Source of the DNA: Antitrichia curtipendula
Lineage: Eukaryota; Streptophyta; Bryopsida; Hypnales; Leucodontaceae
Length of the DNA stretch: 64,000 bases
Direction: 5' to 3'
Assembly (NCBI GenBank): GCA_951230915.1
Contig: OX579635.1
Span: 30,008,001-30,072,000, forward strand
Made by a program: the position numbers and the translations under genes. The notes below the pieces were generated by a model. It worked only from the letters and a program-made list of their open reading frames with translations. It was not told the origin of the DNA and did no database searches. Of the stretch, positions 13,162 through 24,009 are shown one piece after another (the first letter of the stretch is position 1; each line of letters starts with the position of its first letter).

Positions 13162-13231
<70 letters not shown>
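13162..13231. repeat. (TA)n microsatellite, ~35 units
   Basis: An uninterrupted alternating TA run of about 70 bp, 84 bp beyond the stop codon of B3 gene 1 and thus probably in its 3' untranslated region or just past it. It is likely to be highly length-variable. Confidence 0.95.
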
Positions 13232-13234
<3 letters not shown>

Positions 13235-13314
13235 GTTCATTTTTCACACCGGGGATTCAAATTGAGCTGCCTGTGCATGATAGACTTGCGATGCTAGTTA
13301 CACTAGCTGAGGTG

Positions 13315-16300
13315 TCAGAGCCGTTGCAAAGCAAAGTGGTGCTGGAGAGGGAGCGGATGTGCAGCAAGAGGCACCACGCGGACCAGGTGCACCCCGAGGT
13401 GCTCGATCTGCTGCTGCGTGCACTTGCAAGCCCGACGAGAGCTCGGACGTGAGCGGTGGAACACACAGACGTCGCCCTCCTCCAGCAGGTGGTGCAGGGC
13501 AAACAGCGCCCACAGCTTGCGATGAAACTCCACCTCGTGGTGCTTGTTCTTCTTCATCAGCAGGTCCCAGCACTCCCCCTGGGCGTCCTCCAGTTTCACC
13601 CGCGTGGCCGTCGAAGTGGCCCACCCCGCCTCTATCGCAAAGCTCTTGGGCACCATCTGCACACGCCGACTCATGCTAGCTCATCGATACCGACAACTTC
13701 AATTCCCGAGCTGGAACAACTAATGTAAAGTCTCCATTCACCATACAGGATTAGGGAGACATAGATTCCACAGAGGGAACCTGGAACCTACAACAATCTA
13801 GAAACTTGCACCATGTAAAAAGATTGCACATTTATTTTAAGTTAAGCTGAAAATCAATTGCAAAAAACAGAATGTCAATAGATGAATTTTTTTTCATACT
13901 TTGGACAAATCAAAGCTCAGCTGTATGATCAATGGATCCTCTAATGTTCTGTAAGGTTAATGGAGTCTCTACCTTATTTCATGATTTCAAACTTTACCGG
14001 CACCGAATAGTTTCGTTTAGTATAAATGTTAATTGCCCGGTCAATTGGCGGATATTCGATCACGACAATTAGCACTGAAAGCTGAAATCTAGCAATACCT
14101 GTCTAGCTAAGTTTATTGAACTTTGTCCAGTGGAGTGTCACGATTTTGGAGCTCCGAATTGGGGCAATTGGTGTTTTTAGGTTCAAACTGCAATGCCAAT
14201 TGATCAAATCCATAGTCAAAAAAATTCCAAAGTATACAATCTAAGAGAGGTAATTAAATAGTAATTTTCGATAGTTCTAACCTGATCAGTTTCGCTAATT
14301 TCGCTAATTCTGTTAACGTCGATATAATGAACGGGAATTCCATGCCTTCGGTACTTTTCAGGGCGAGCTATCTGAAATGTAAATCGAGACCAAATTTTGG
14401 AGCATTCTGTAGTGTACGACCCGGTTTTTGGCGCCTAGAATCGTGCCAGTTCGACGAAATTGATGATTGATGTACTTGCAGAACTGTAGGCTCGAGAAGC
14501 CGTTTATTGGACATATATAACGTCAAATTGCTTCACTAAATCTTCACTGCGTAAATATGTACGTTTTGTCTGCGCAAAGAACTCTCATTGAACAGTCTAA
14601 TTCAGGCTCAAGGGTTACATTCTTCGTTCACGTAAAGAACATCTTGGCATTCCATGTGGATAATGTGCACAATTACACCTCTTTACCCCAGGTGGTATTT
14701 GTTGCAATTCTGTAGGTGAAAATATTTCTCAGGGAAAAAGGGACTGTCCCATGCGCCATTCCCTTATGTTAGGAGCTGGTCCCTTGGCCTCCCCTTTTAC
14801 TATATATTGAAGACTATTGAAGCAGTTTAATTGAAGCTTCCGCATCAATCCCGAGCCATCATAGATGGAATTATTTCATCTACAGTGGCGAACACCCCAC
14901 CCCTCATAATCAAGAATGTTATGCCCATTCTGAACAAGGATTCAAAGACGCAGGAACGAAACAATGGTCAAGTTCCCTGTGTTTTGACCAGGGAACAGGA
15001 GAGGGTTCGCATTTCGAACTACACCTTTCTTGTGCGAATTTGAAGAGTTTGTTACAAGGATATCACTCAGTGATTATTGTACCTAGTGTTTCTTCACTTG
15101 GCCTACACTGTTCCAGTAAATGAGGGTGATGGGAATGTAGGAATACATTTGCAATGGTGAAGGGGTGTAGGAAGCTGACCAGGTGGAAGTCGTGGTAGAC
15201 GTGAGCGTCGGACAAGACGGTGACGAAATGGGGATCAGTGAGAGCTTGCGCCTGCGCCATAGCCGTGTGCTTGGCTCGCTCTCTCTCCACCACCGTCGTC
15301 ATCCTCCGCTTGGACTTGATCGCAAACCCCATCGGATCAAACGACGGGTCCACAAAGTTTCGGACTGCAACAGTATTGTCACCGTCATGGTTCGGGTCCT
15401 CCGAATTCGGCTTTCCCTGTTTCCTTCGTTCCTTAATAGAAGTCTCTGCTATGGGCTTCCCTGCTGGAATTGAAACTGCCACCGGAGGTGCAACCTGCTC
15501 ATCGCCTGCCGATTGGAACATGATATTTGTGAGAATGAAAGTTTTGCGAATTCAGTATAAGTACATATTATGCTTTATTCATTCAATTTTTAGGTATTCA
15601 CGAATTCCAGATGAAACGTGAATTTCGGGTGATTTGGAAACGTTCTCCCAAATTACATTATAATTCTGGTTATAGAAACAGTAATAGAGAGACATTATGG
15701 TGCACTGTCGTCTGCATCTGCACATCGTTGTTTCATTCTATCACTAATCCCCAAAAGTATTCACGATATCTGAAAACGAATTTGCAGTGAAAGGCATAAT
15801 CACTAAGAAACGATTTGTGTGGTTGTAAAGTTAATAGCTGATTCATTGAACTGGCAGGATTTAGAGGTTTTGGCAAACTTTTGTTCAGCTGCACCATACC
15901 AAAACCTCAGTGTTCGCAACCGGGAACTAGGAGTGTTGTTTTAATAAACTCATCCCCATACTTACTACCTGCTGTCGACATTGGACCATTGGTCAGCTCC
16001 ACCAAAGTACGGTTCTTCTTCGTTTCCTTCGTCGCGTCTTCGAGATCGCTCACTGATTGCAGAACATTGCTTCATTCTAAATTGTAGATTCTTACAATAT
16101 TTTCATGCATGGTTCCCCCAAAAGAAATGCAGTGACGGACATAATCATTAAGAAAACTAAGCAATATATTTGGCGTAGTTCTTAACGTACTCACATGCCG
16201 ACATTGAACCATTGGCCCGCTCCACCAACGCGCGCCTCTTCGTCTCCTGCGTCGCGTCTTCGACATTGCTCACTGATTGGACATCATTGCTTCATGCTAT

Positions 16301-17278
16301 TGGTGAACCTTACAACAATTTCATCGTTCGTAAAATAAGAAGTTGAAGTGTTAGCCACAATCAGAAAGGAAGAAGTAATTCGTGCAATTCTAAACGTACT
16401 AGCTGACCTGTAGAGATGGTGAGCTCCACCACCGCGCGCTTCTTCGTCTTCTCCTTCGTCGAGTCTACGAGATTGCTCACTGGTTGCACATCATTTACAA
16501 TATTTTCATGGTTTTTAGGAATGGAATTGTAGTGAAAGACATATTCAGTATTAAGATACAAGAAAATAATTTAGTTTTAAACGTACTGACCTGTTGTCGA
16601 AATTGGACCGTTGGCCAGCTCCACCAGCGGTCGCTTCGAATTCTTCTTCATCTTCTTCATCACGTCATCCTCTCTCAATTGCGCCTCATTATCGTGGCTC
16701 TCTTGCGAGGAGCATCGACCCGCTTCCAATTTGGACTTCCCCCGGGAAACACTCAATTTACTCAAATTCCCGTCCGCGTCGAAATGCGTGAACTGGAAGC
16801 GCGAAGGCTCCACCAGCACGAAGACGACGACATCTCCCACCTGGAAGTTGTTGTCCGCGGCCACGCGTCCCCACCCCTGCAGCCACTGGGGATCCCGCTT
16901 GGGCGCACCAAAGGAGACGCGCCACTTGCGCACCCCACCGCCGCCCTCGTTCGAAGTCGGGTTCGAAGCAGTAGTCGTCTCCAGCGTGACCACGCGCTCC
17001 AGCTGCCTGAAGTGCTGGCGCACGAACGGCGACGGCACCGACAGGCTGCAGGCGTTTTTGAGCAGAAGCCCCGGCCTTCCTTTCGCCGCGTTGGGGTTGA
17101 TGATTTTCACGAAGTGCGGTTTCTTGTCGAGGCCCTGCTGCTTCACCCAGTGCAGCACTTTTGGGTCCACGCGCGTCGGGTCGCAGGTGGTGCCATTGTA
17201 AGCGATCGCTTCCAGCTCCGGCTCCCAGCGGCGCCTCCACTCCTCAACGTACGAGTAGGTCTCCCTGTCCCTCGGCAT
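13315..17278 (-). CDS. Double-B3 DNA-binding protein (VRN1/REM type), B3 gene 1
   Basis: Six-exon model on the minus strand: 17278-16591, 16479-16408, 16272-16195, 16052-15969, 15505-15180, 13656-13315. All junctions are GT-AG, the total is 1,590 bp and it encodes 529 residues. The first B3 domain is about residues 53-171 (PHFVKIINPN...LQGWGRVAADNNFQVGDVVVFVL). The second spans the exon 5/6 junction near the C terminus (DPHFVTVLSDAHVYHDFHL, then FHRKLWALFALHHLLEEGDV). The start is set by alignment with the paralog at 24010-26783 (MPRDRETYSY versus MPHARQDYSY), although the frame is open further upstream. B3 proteins are nuclear DNA-binding regulators; the target is unknown. Odd points are the three mini-exons between the domains and a GC-rich coding sequence unlike its paralog. 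Gene identity is firm; exact splice sites are inferred. Confidence 0.82.
15969..16591 (-). repeat. Tandem array of symmetric phase 1-1 mini-exons in B3 gene 1
   Basis: Three exons (16479-16408, 72 bp; 16272-16195, 78 bp; 16052-15969, 84 bp) each start TGAGC after a CAG acceptor and end one base into a codon. They encode related peptides: VSNLVDSTKEKTKKRAVVEL, VSNVEDATQETKRRALVERA and VSDLEDATKETKKNRTLVEL. The end of exon 1 (KKMKKNSKRPLVELANGP) is the same module. The intervening introns are also alike ('gcttcatgctat', 'ttcttaacgtactcac'), so exon plus intron was duplicated at a period of about 180-220 bp. A decayed fifth copy may lie near 15710-15850. Each exon can be skipped without frame change. 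Confidence 0.8.
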
Positions 17279-18381
17279 CCTTGTGATCGATCGATCCCAG
17301 CTCGCTAGCTCGTCTGCTCCAGCGAGAATATATATAATCAGACACGCCCGAATCAATTCACGTACGTAGCAGCAACTTAAATTAATACTCAGGACGGATT
17401 GCAGCTATCTTTGGCTAGAGTGTAGAATCGGGAACCCACACCCACCCACCCTGCAGAATACACAGACACCTCTCGATCAATTGTCTCCTGTTCAAGATCG
17501 ATGTCTTTACAGTGCATTGCTTGCTGGCATTCGATTAAACTTGTTCCCGCAGTGGCTGCAACATGCTGGAGTATATCTATCTGGTTGATGAATTGACGAG
17601 TTAGTGCTGTGCTGATATGATTGAGAAGTAAACTCTTCTGAGAATCCTAGATGGTTTGTGTTGCAGACAGTTTGTGAGAAAATCGAGTGCCGTTAATGAG
17701 ATGTGGTGTTCTGTTTGTTTAGGTCTCCACTGCCATAAAATGGAGGACTGGAGTGGTGTGACAGTGTGCAATTCCCGGTGAAGAGATTGTCTAGTACGTA
17801 AAGATCAATCCTGAGATCACTGTGATTGAAGAAGGCAGTTTAATTTCAATTGAGTTGGTAAGATTGGCAATAATGAGATGCACAAGCGGTCTTTTCTTTG
17901 ATGATTAGGAGAGGGAGAGATTTAATAAGTAAGTTTAGTACAATTTTTGGTTCTAGAATTTTCTATTTCATATGAAAACAGCCAACTTGATTGAAAAACT
18001 CTCGAAGGAGCGAGAAGACCGCTTGTGCATCTCATTCAGTTAGGATGCGAAAAACTGATTGATGACCATGATTTGAAGATTTCATGGTGATGAGCCTCGC
18101 GGCAGTTTGGTAAAGAAAATGATGAATGGATTGAATCGTACATTGTGTATGCTGGCCAGACATTAAATGGCCGACCAGAGATTTCATTTCATTTTTTCCA
18201 GGTAGAATAATTTGCGATCATGACCACTGGTTTGTTTGTTTTCTTAAATTTTTTCTAAAATAGGAACTTCTTGCGATATCGCTGGAGTGACGAAACATTT
18301 CATCTACAAATATGGATGGAATGTGTATAATGTGCATGAAATGACATTTATTCATTAAAAATCATGTACAATTATACACTA
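17279..18381. other. Upstream region of B3 gene 1
   Basis: This is presumed promoter and 5' leader, since transcription runs leftward from here. 'gagaatatatataatcag' near 17321-17340 is TATA-like. A perfect 22-bp inverted repeat lies within it (17872-18036). No coding exon recognised. Confidence 0.4.
17872..18036. repeat. Perfect 22-bp inverted repeat with 121-bp spacer
   Basis: 17872-17893 and 18015-18036 are exact reverse complements, centred on GATGCACAAGCGGTCTT. Outside the arms the match stops. It could be the ends of a very short element or a hairpin RNA locus; there is no further evidence for either. Confidence 0.75.
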
Positions 18382-19112
18382 GGGTGATTGCAAGAAACAC
18401 TTGTCCTATTTCTTGTCCCCTTGCTCTTGGACAAGTGGATTTTGGCTGTAACTTTTTCATCGTATGTCCGTTTTCTATGAAATTTGAAATGAAGGTACAC
18501 ATAAAAGTTTCAGAAATTCAGTATTTTTTTCCAATTTTTCAAAATTTATTTACTATTTTTAAATTGCCCCCAATTGGATCTCTACCTTGGTCATTTTAGG
18601 GTTTTTGAGTCCTATTTCCGATCCAAAAATACAAATTTGAAAAGTGAAAATTGGGAGACAAGGATTTATACTAAAGTTACACAAGACTATGAAGAGATTT
18701 TCTAAAAATATTAAAGTATCCACCTTCCATATGTGCTCAAAGTGCACTACCTATGTACACATGCAAAGAACACAATTTTTATTTTCCAAAAATAAAAAAT
18801 AGTGAAAAAGGAGAACCTACAAGTAAGGAAAAATGGATATTTTTTTTTGAATTATTTGAATTATTTTACTATTTTCTAAAAATAAATTCAAAAGTATCTA
18901 TTTTCTTCTATTTTCCTAGGCCTCTTTTTTTGTGCATAACTTTTAGAGATAAATTTTTCTAGACTTCAATTTTCTCATGTATACTTTTTTGAATGCTTTA
19001 CAAATTATCCATATTTTATTTTATTTTTAAAAAATTTATTGCAAAAGGTCATAGTACTCCAGTACTATGGCCATTTTGGCCAGAAAACAACAGGTGTTTC
19101 TTGCAACTACCC
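18382..19112 (+). mobile_element. TIR element of the 'TGCAAGAAACAC' family, intact-length copy
   Basis: Left end GGGTGATTGCAAGAAACAC at 18382-18402 and right end (minus strand) GGGTAGTTGCAAGAAACACC at about 19112. ACTA occurs directly outside both ends (18378-18381 and 19113-19116), a possible target duplication. About 730 bp, AT-rich, no transposase. It serves as the reference for the copies at 1-208 and 10421-11764. Confidence 0.75.
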
Positions 19113-22100
19113 ACTAATCCAATAATAGAGATACATTCATTCAAAAATGGCAATGCTGTTCACTAAATGGCAAATTTTCCTCAAAAAAATCTACTATTCT
19201 CCCATAGGCCCATAAGTGCACATTACACATTACAAGAATTCCAACTAGAATAGCAAAAATGAAATATATTACTAAAAAAAACTCCATTAATCTTGAGTTC
19301 TTGACTTCAATATGGGTTGAAAAATGACATTATTCTATTGGATTAATTTTTTCTAAAAGTCAAAAAAGGGATATCTTTGCATCAATGGTTGAAAAATCCT
19401 ACTAAGAAGATTGTAAAAATAGTGAAACTAGCTTTTATAGGTTTTCAAACTCAATATGAAATTGAAAATAGAGTAGGAGACTAATATAATTTGTTTACAA
19501 GGTGATTGTAAGAAACACTTCACATTTTGGGCTCAAAAACTCATTTTTGGCTATAGTTTTGCAAGTACTATGCACTACTACTATATAGTGCTATAGTTTG
19601 CTACAAGATACTACAGAAGCCACTGGAAGCAAGAAAATTGCATAAAAAGGATTTGTGGACTTATTTATTTTTAGTAATTCAAAAAAATTCAAAAAAAATT
19701 CCCTCCAAAATCCATTTTTCCTAACTTAAAGATGCTTCTTCTCAACAATTTGCATCTTTGGAAAAAAAAATTGTATTTTCCACACATGTACGAAAGAAGT
19801 GCACTATCATTAAAAGAACCTCGTGTTTTTTTTGACGTCCAAAAATTTGACGTCAAATTTTTGGACGTCAAAAAAAACACTTTACTATTTTCTTAAATCT
19901 CTCGGTGGCTAGTGTAACTTTTGTAGACTCCTTGTATACCAATTTTCACCTTCAACTTTGCATTTTTGAATCAGAAATAGTACTACCCCTACCCCCACCC
20001 CAAAATGGCTATATGTAGATTATGGAGGTAACACCATATATTCATATGGAAAAATACCATATATATATTTATCCAAATCTTTGTATAATATTCATACAAA
20101 ATCAACAAAATCAACAATATTGTCTTCTTATAATTTTTTTAAATGATTTTTGAGGATTTTTTCCATTGAAAATCAGTAGTATCTCACCAAATATATCATT
20201 TCCCCCCTAAAATCAGGACTATAATATCTCCATGATTGTTTGAGCTTGACAGAGAACAACCTTGAAGTTGTTGGGCATGCTCGTTAATAATTTGTATATA
20301 AACTTTAGATTTAGGGTTAATAAATTTTGACTGATTTACTTTACAATCTTTACCTCATTTAATTTGGATTTGCTCACTTGGCAAGACTGCAAGGGATGGG
20401 GTACTATCTAAATTTGCTCCTTCCAAAATTGAAAGACGTACTAACAAAAGGGGATGCTCAATTGCAAAATGAAATGACCAATTGCGGAAAGGTGACTGCA
20501 AGAGAGACAAATGTGAATATATGTAAGCCTAATAAACTATAAATACATTGCCACAAATCAAAACCTTGTGACTTGCAATTAGTCAAAATTTATATTTTTA
20601 AATTTGGAAGATTGATAAAAGGATGGTTGCAAGAAAGACCAAACGTTTTTGGTAGCATTTTGCCAAAATTGCAGTTTTTGTGCTCAGTACTATGAGCACT
20701 ATGAAATAGAACATTTTCAATTGTTGATCTAAAAAATCGACACCTATTAGTAACGTTGACTACTTGCAAGTACTAAAAAAATACTATTTAAAGGAAAAAA
20801 AGACAATTTGTCACAGAAAAATAGATACAACTAGGTATAAATTAATAATAATTAAAAAAATCATGAACAAAAGAAAACTAAAAATTGATGATTTGTAAAG
20901 ACTTGATAGTAATTACATGTCACCAAAATATGGAAGTCAAAACCATCTTCAATGTTTAGAAGTGCGCTTGCAAAGAAGCCCTATTTGTATAAATATGGAG
21001 GGCATAAAATAATATATTTTTAGATTTCTTTTAATAGGCACATGTCCCCCTACTATGAAAATAGACCACACAAATTTTAGCTCTAGAAAATAGGACAAGT
21101 GTTTCTTGCAATGACCCTAGAGGATACCCAAATTGAATGATGTTATCATCTGCTATAACTTTTGAAGCACAAGTCTAGTGAACGTGAAATTTTTATTAGA
21201 GATGTCTAACTTGATGGTAATCAGATCTTTTATTTTTTAGAGAAAAAAAAAATCATAATATATTTAAAAGTCAATTTTGTTCATTTGTCAGACTTTGAGG
21301 TTTAAGGGTTTTCACTACATTTGGTGTACCTAAATTGAATAATTTGAAGTAGGAATTTTGGTGGTCTATTCCTACACTAGGTGGACATATGCCTGTCAAG
21401 GGGAATTTAAAAGTATATTATTTTATATCCTCTAGGTCCATGCAAAGAGGACTCCTTTGCACGAGCACTTTTAAACATTGAAGATGGTGTCAACTTCATT
21501 TTTTTGGTGAAATTTGATCACCATCAAGTCCTCACAAATGGACAATGGATAATGGACAAATGGACAATTTATTTATAGTTCATAATTTAATATTTTATAA
21601 TAATTTATACTCATTGTTTTTATTTTTCTGTGGCAATCTGTCTTTTTTTTCCATAGCAATATTTTAATACTCGCAAGTAGTCCATAGTACTTGCAATAGT
21701 ACTTTTAGCCGTTGATTTTTACAATCAATGGCTAAGATTGTTGTGCTACGTAGTGCTCATAGTACTCATAGTACTCTGGGGTTGAAATGCACATTTTGTT
21801 AAAACGCTACAAAAAATGGGGGGTGTTTTTTGCAATGACCCCCCAATACTAAAACCTCCTAAACCTCAAAATTTGACTTTTAAATATAAAAAATATATTT
21901 TTAATTTAAAAAAAAATAATGTATATGATTTCAGTCAAGTTAACCATCTTCAATAAAAAATTCAAGTTCATAAGGTTTTGTCGTCAAAAGTTATAGTAGA
22001 TAACAACCCTATCACTTTAAATGTGACACAAAATAGGATTGGTCTTTCTTGCAATCACCCATAAATTTTATAACATTATTAAGCTAAGGCAAGATTTTCC

Positions 22101-22786
22101 TTGTTGTAAATGTATATAGTAGAACTTGCCACACTCTCATTTTGATCCTCTAAAGACCAAACATTTGAATTTTGGATGATTGCAAGTCAGAATGATTGGT
22201 CAATTTTGTACCATGTATACTCACTATACTATAAGTCTATAACCTTTTGGAAAAAAATATTTAAAAATCAAATCAAATATGAATAATTAGTATAATGCTA
22301 AAATTAACATATTACCAAAAATTGAGACCAAAAAATCTATAAGTCAAAAATTATTTATGAAATAGAATGGCAACTTTTTTGAAGAAAATAGATACTTTGA
22401 TGTTTAGATTATCAAAAAATAATAAAAATATTAAAATAAAATAATAAATAATGGCCATTTGTAAAGACTTGATTGAGATCAGATTTTATCAAAAGAAAAC
22501 CATCTTCAATGTTCAAAAGTATATGTGCCAGGGTCTAGGAAGCCCTATTGTTATAAAAAATAGATTATTTTATGCCTCCAAGTTTGTGCAAATAAGGATC
22601 AATCTTCAATGTTACCTAAAAGTGTGACAATTTAGCAAAATTGACTTTCAAAAATATAATTTTTTTATTTTTGAAAATGAAGGTATACAATTACAATGAA
22701 AATATTAATTTCCTATGGAAAATTCAAGTTCATCATCTTCATGCTTCAAAAATTATAGCGGATCACTACAATAGTGTTTCTTGCAA
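19113..22786. mobile_element. Cluster of nested 'TGCAAGAAACAC' elements
   Basis: End motifs occur at 19499 (left), 20621 (left), 21092-21118 (right), 21825-21842 (right), 22041-22061 (right), 22175 (left) and about 22760-22785 (right). Two internal modules recur. Module A is at 20621-21030, inverted at 21417-21842, and direct at 22175-22590. Module B is at 21118-21340, inverted at 21845-22060, and at 22620-22790. The outer pair 20619-22061 is flanked by TAA (20616-20618 and 22062-22064). No transposase frame is present, so all are non-autonomous. Confidence 0.65.
20621..21842. repeat. 1.2-kb near-palindrome with ~400-bp arms
   Basis: The reverse complement of 21417-21842 aligns almost throughout with 20621-21030, including 'gtactatgagcacta', 'gacttgat', 'caccatcttcaatgttt' and the terminal 'ttgcaa'. 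The spacer is about 390 bp. A transcript would form a long imperfect double strand. Confidence 0.75.
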
Positions 22787-24009
22787 ACACATTTTTGTTG
22801 AATAAATGAATTCAAACATGCTTGAAGGATACAAAATCTTCTTGTTTTCTTCATTCATCCAAATGTTTATAGATTCTCATAACAATATTCTCACATTTAT
22901 ATGGGATCAATTTTGAAAATTTCTCTCTACAATTCTACAAATATTATGTTATTCAAAGAATCCAAACAATATAATTCACCTCAAAGAGACAAAGACTAAT
23001 TTTCCAACTCAAAATATGACCTTTCAAAATGACAATCGTAGAATCGTAGATTGAAACCTTTCTTTGGAACTCATCATTGAATTATTTTCAAAGATGCACT
23101 CAATAACAACTCTTCACATTTTTGGAAGTTTGGAGTACCCTCTATCCTAAATCCTGAAGTTGTAACTTGTAAGTTGTTAAGCGCATAGAGACCACCAAGC
23201 TACATGTATTGTCTAACTCGTTCATCAAAGACACCCTATTTCATGTATTAATAATGCTATATAACCCCTAAATAACCAAATTCCAGTATCGGCTATTGCC
23301 CCAAGTTCAATCATCTAGCTTCAGTTGCTGAGAAAAACAAAAATTCATGCTATACTTTTTGGTGTCCCCAGATTACAAAATTTGGGTAGATAAGGCTCAT
23401 TAGATAAGCTTGTGTGTGGTACGTAGCACTCATGAAGATTTGCAGACATGGTTTTGCTAGTGCCAGTGCCATAGCTTGGTGGAATGATCATTGACCAGCT
23501 TTCTACACCGAGCAACTATCAGTGCACAAGTTCTTAAAAGGTCAATTAGTGGCAGTGGATTCAATTGCCCTCACCCCATGTGTCTCATAGTAAGCAATTC
23601 CCAAAAATAACGACGGCATATATGCAAGCTTCAAGATCTAACAATGAAAGTGTTCATGATCACAACACCTCAGTATGTAATATATATGATTTGACAACTT
23701 TCCACTTCAATTTAAGAGTGCAAAATGATCCGCCCTTGTTTCATGTAGTCAGTTTTTTTTTAGGGTTTAAGGGTTTAGGATTTAGGGTAGTACTGGGATA
23801 CCTACTCGGAAGTGGTGCACTTGGATTCAACACTGTAGGCCTACCAAAAGAAGATAACTACTGTTGACATATTTGCGTAACTGAAGTACAAAGTCTAAGC
23901 ATACTATCTTTACATTATCCCACTTCGCAGTGTTTCATAACTGCCTTATTATATGCTACAGTATCACTATACAAGTTCCCTGAATCCCTTGCAGAGTTTG
24001 AAATTGAAG
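22787..24009. other. Intergenic DNA downstream of B3 gene 2
   Basis: No gene recognised. It includes a short degenerate plant telomere-type motif at 23758-23788 (repeats of TTTAGGG with errors). The 100-codon frame at 23565-23867 lacks any recognisable domain. Confidence 0.45.

Noticed and set aside
13298..13728. Several GC-rich frames on both strands around the last exon of B3 gene 1
   Set aside because: Shadows of the B3 exon 13656-13315; only that frame shows the conserved B3 motif.
16484..17308. 274-codon plus-strand frame antisense to B3 gene 1 exon 1
   Set aside because: Antisense shadow of a GC-rich exon; the minus frame carries the B3 domain.
23758..23788. TTTAGGG-like repeat as an interstitial telomere
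   Set aside because: Only about four degenerate units; too short and imperfect for a telomere remnant, as is 45940-45962.
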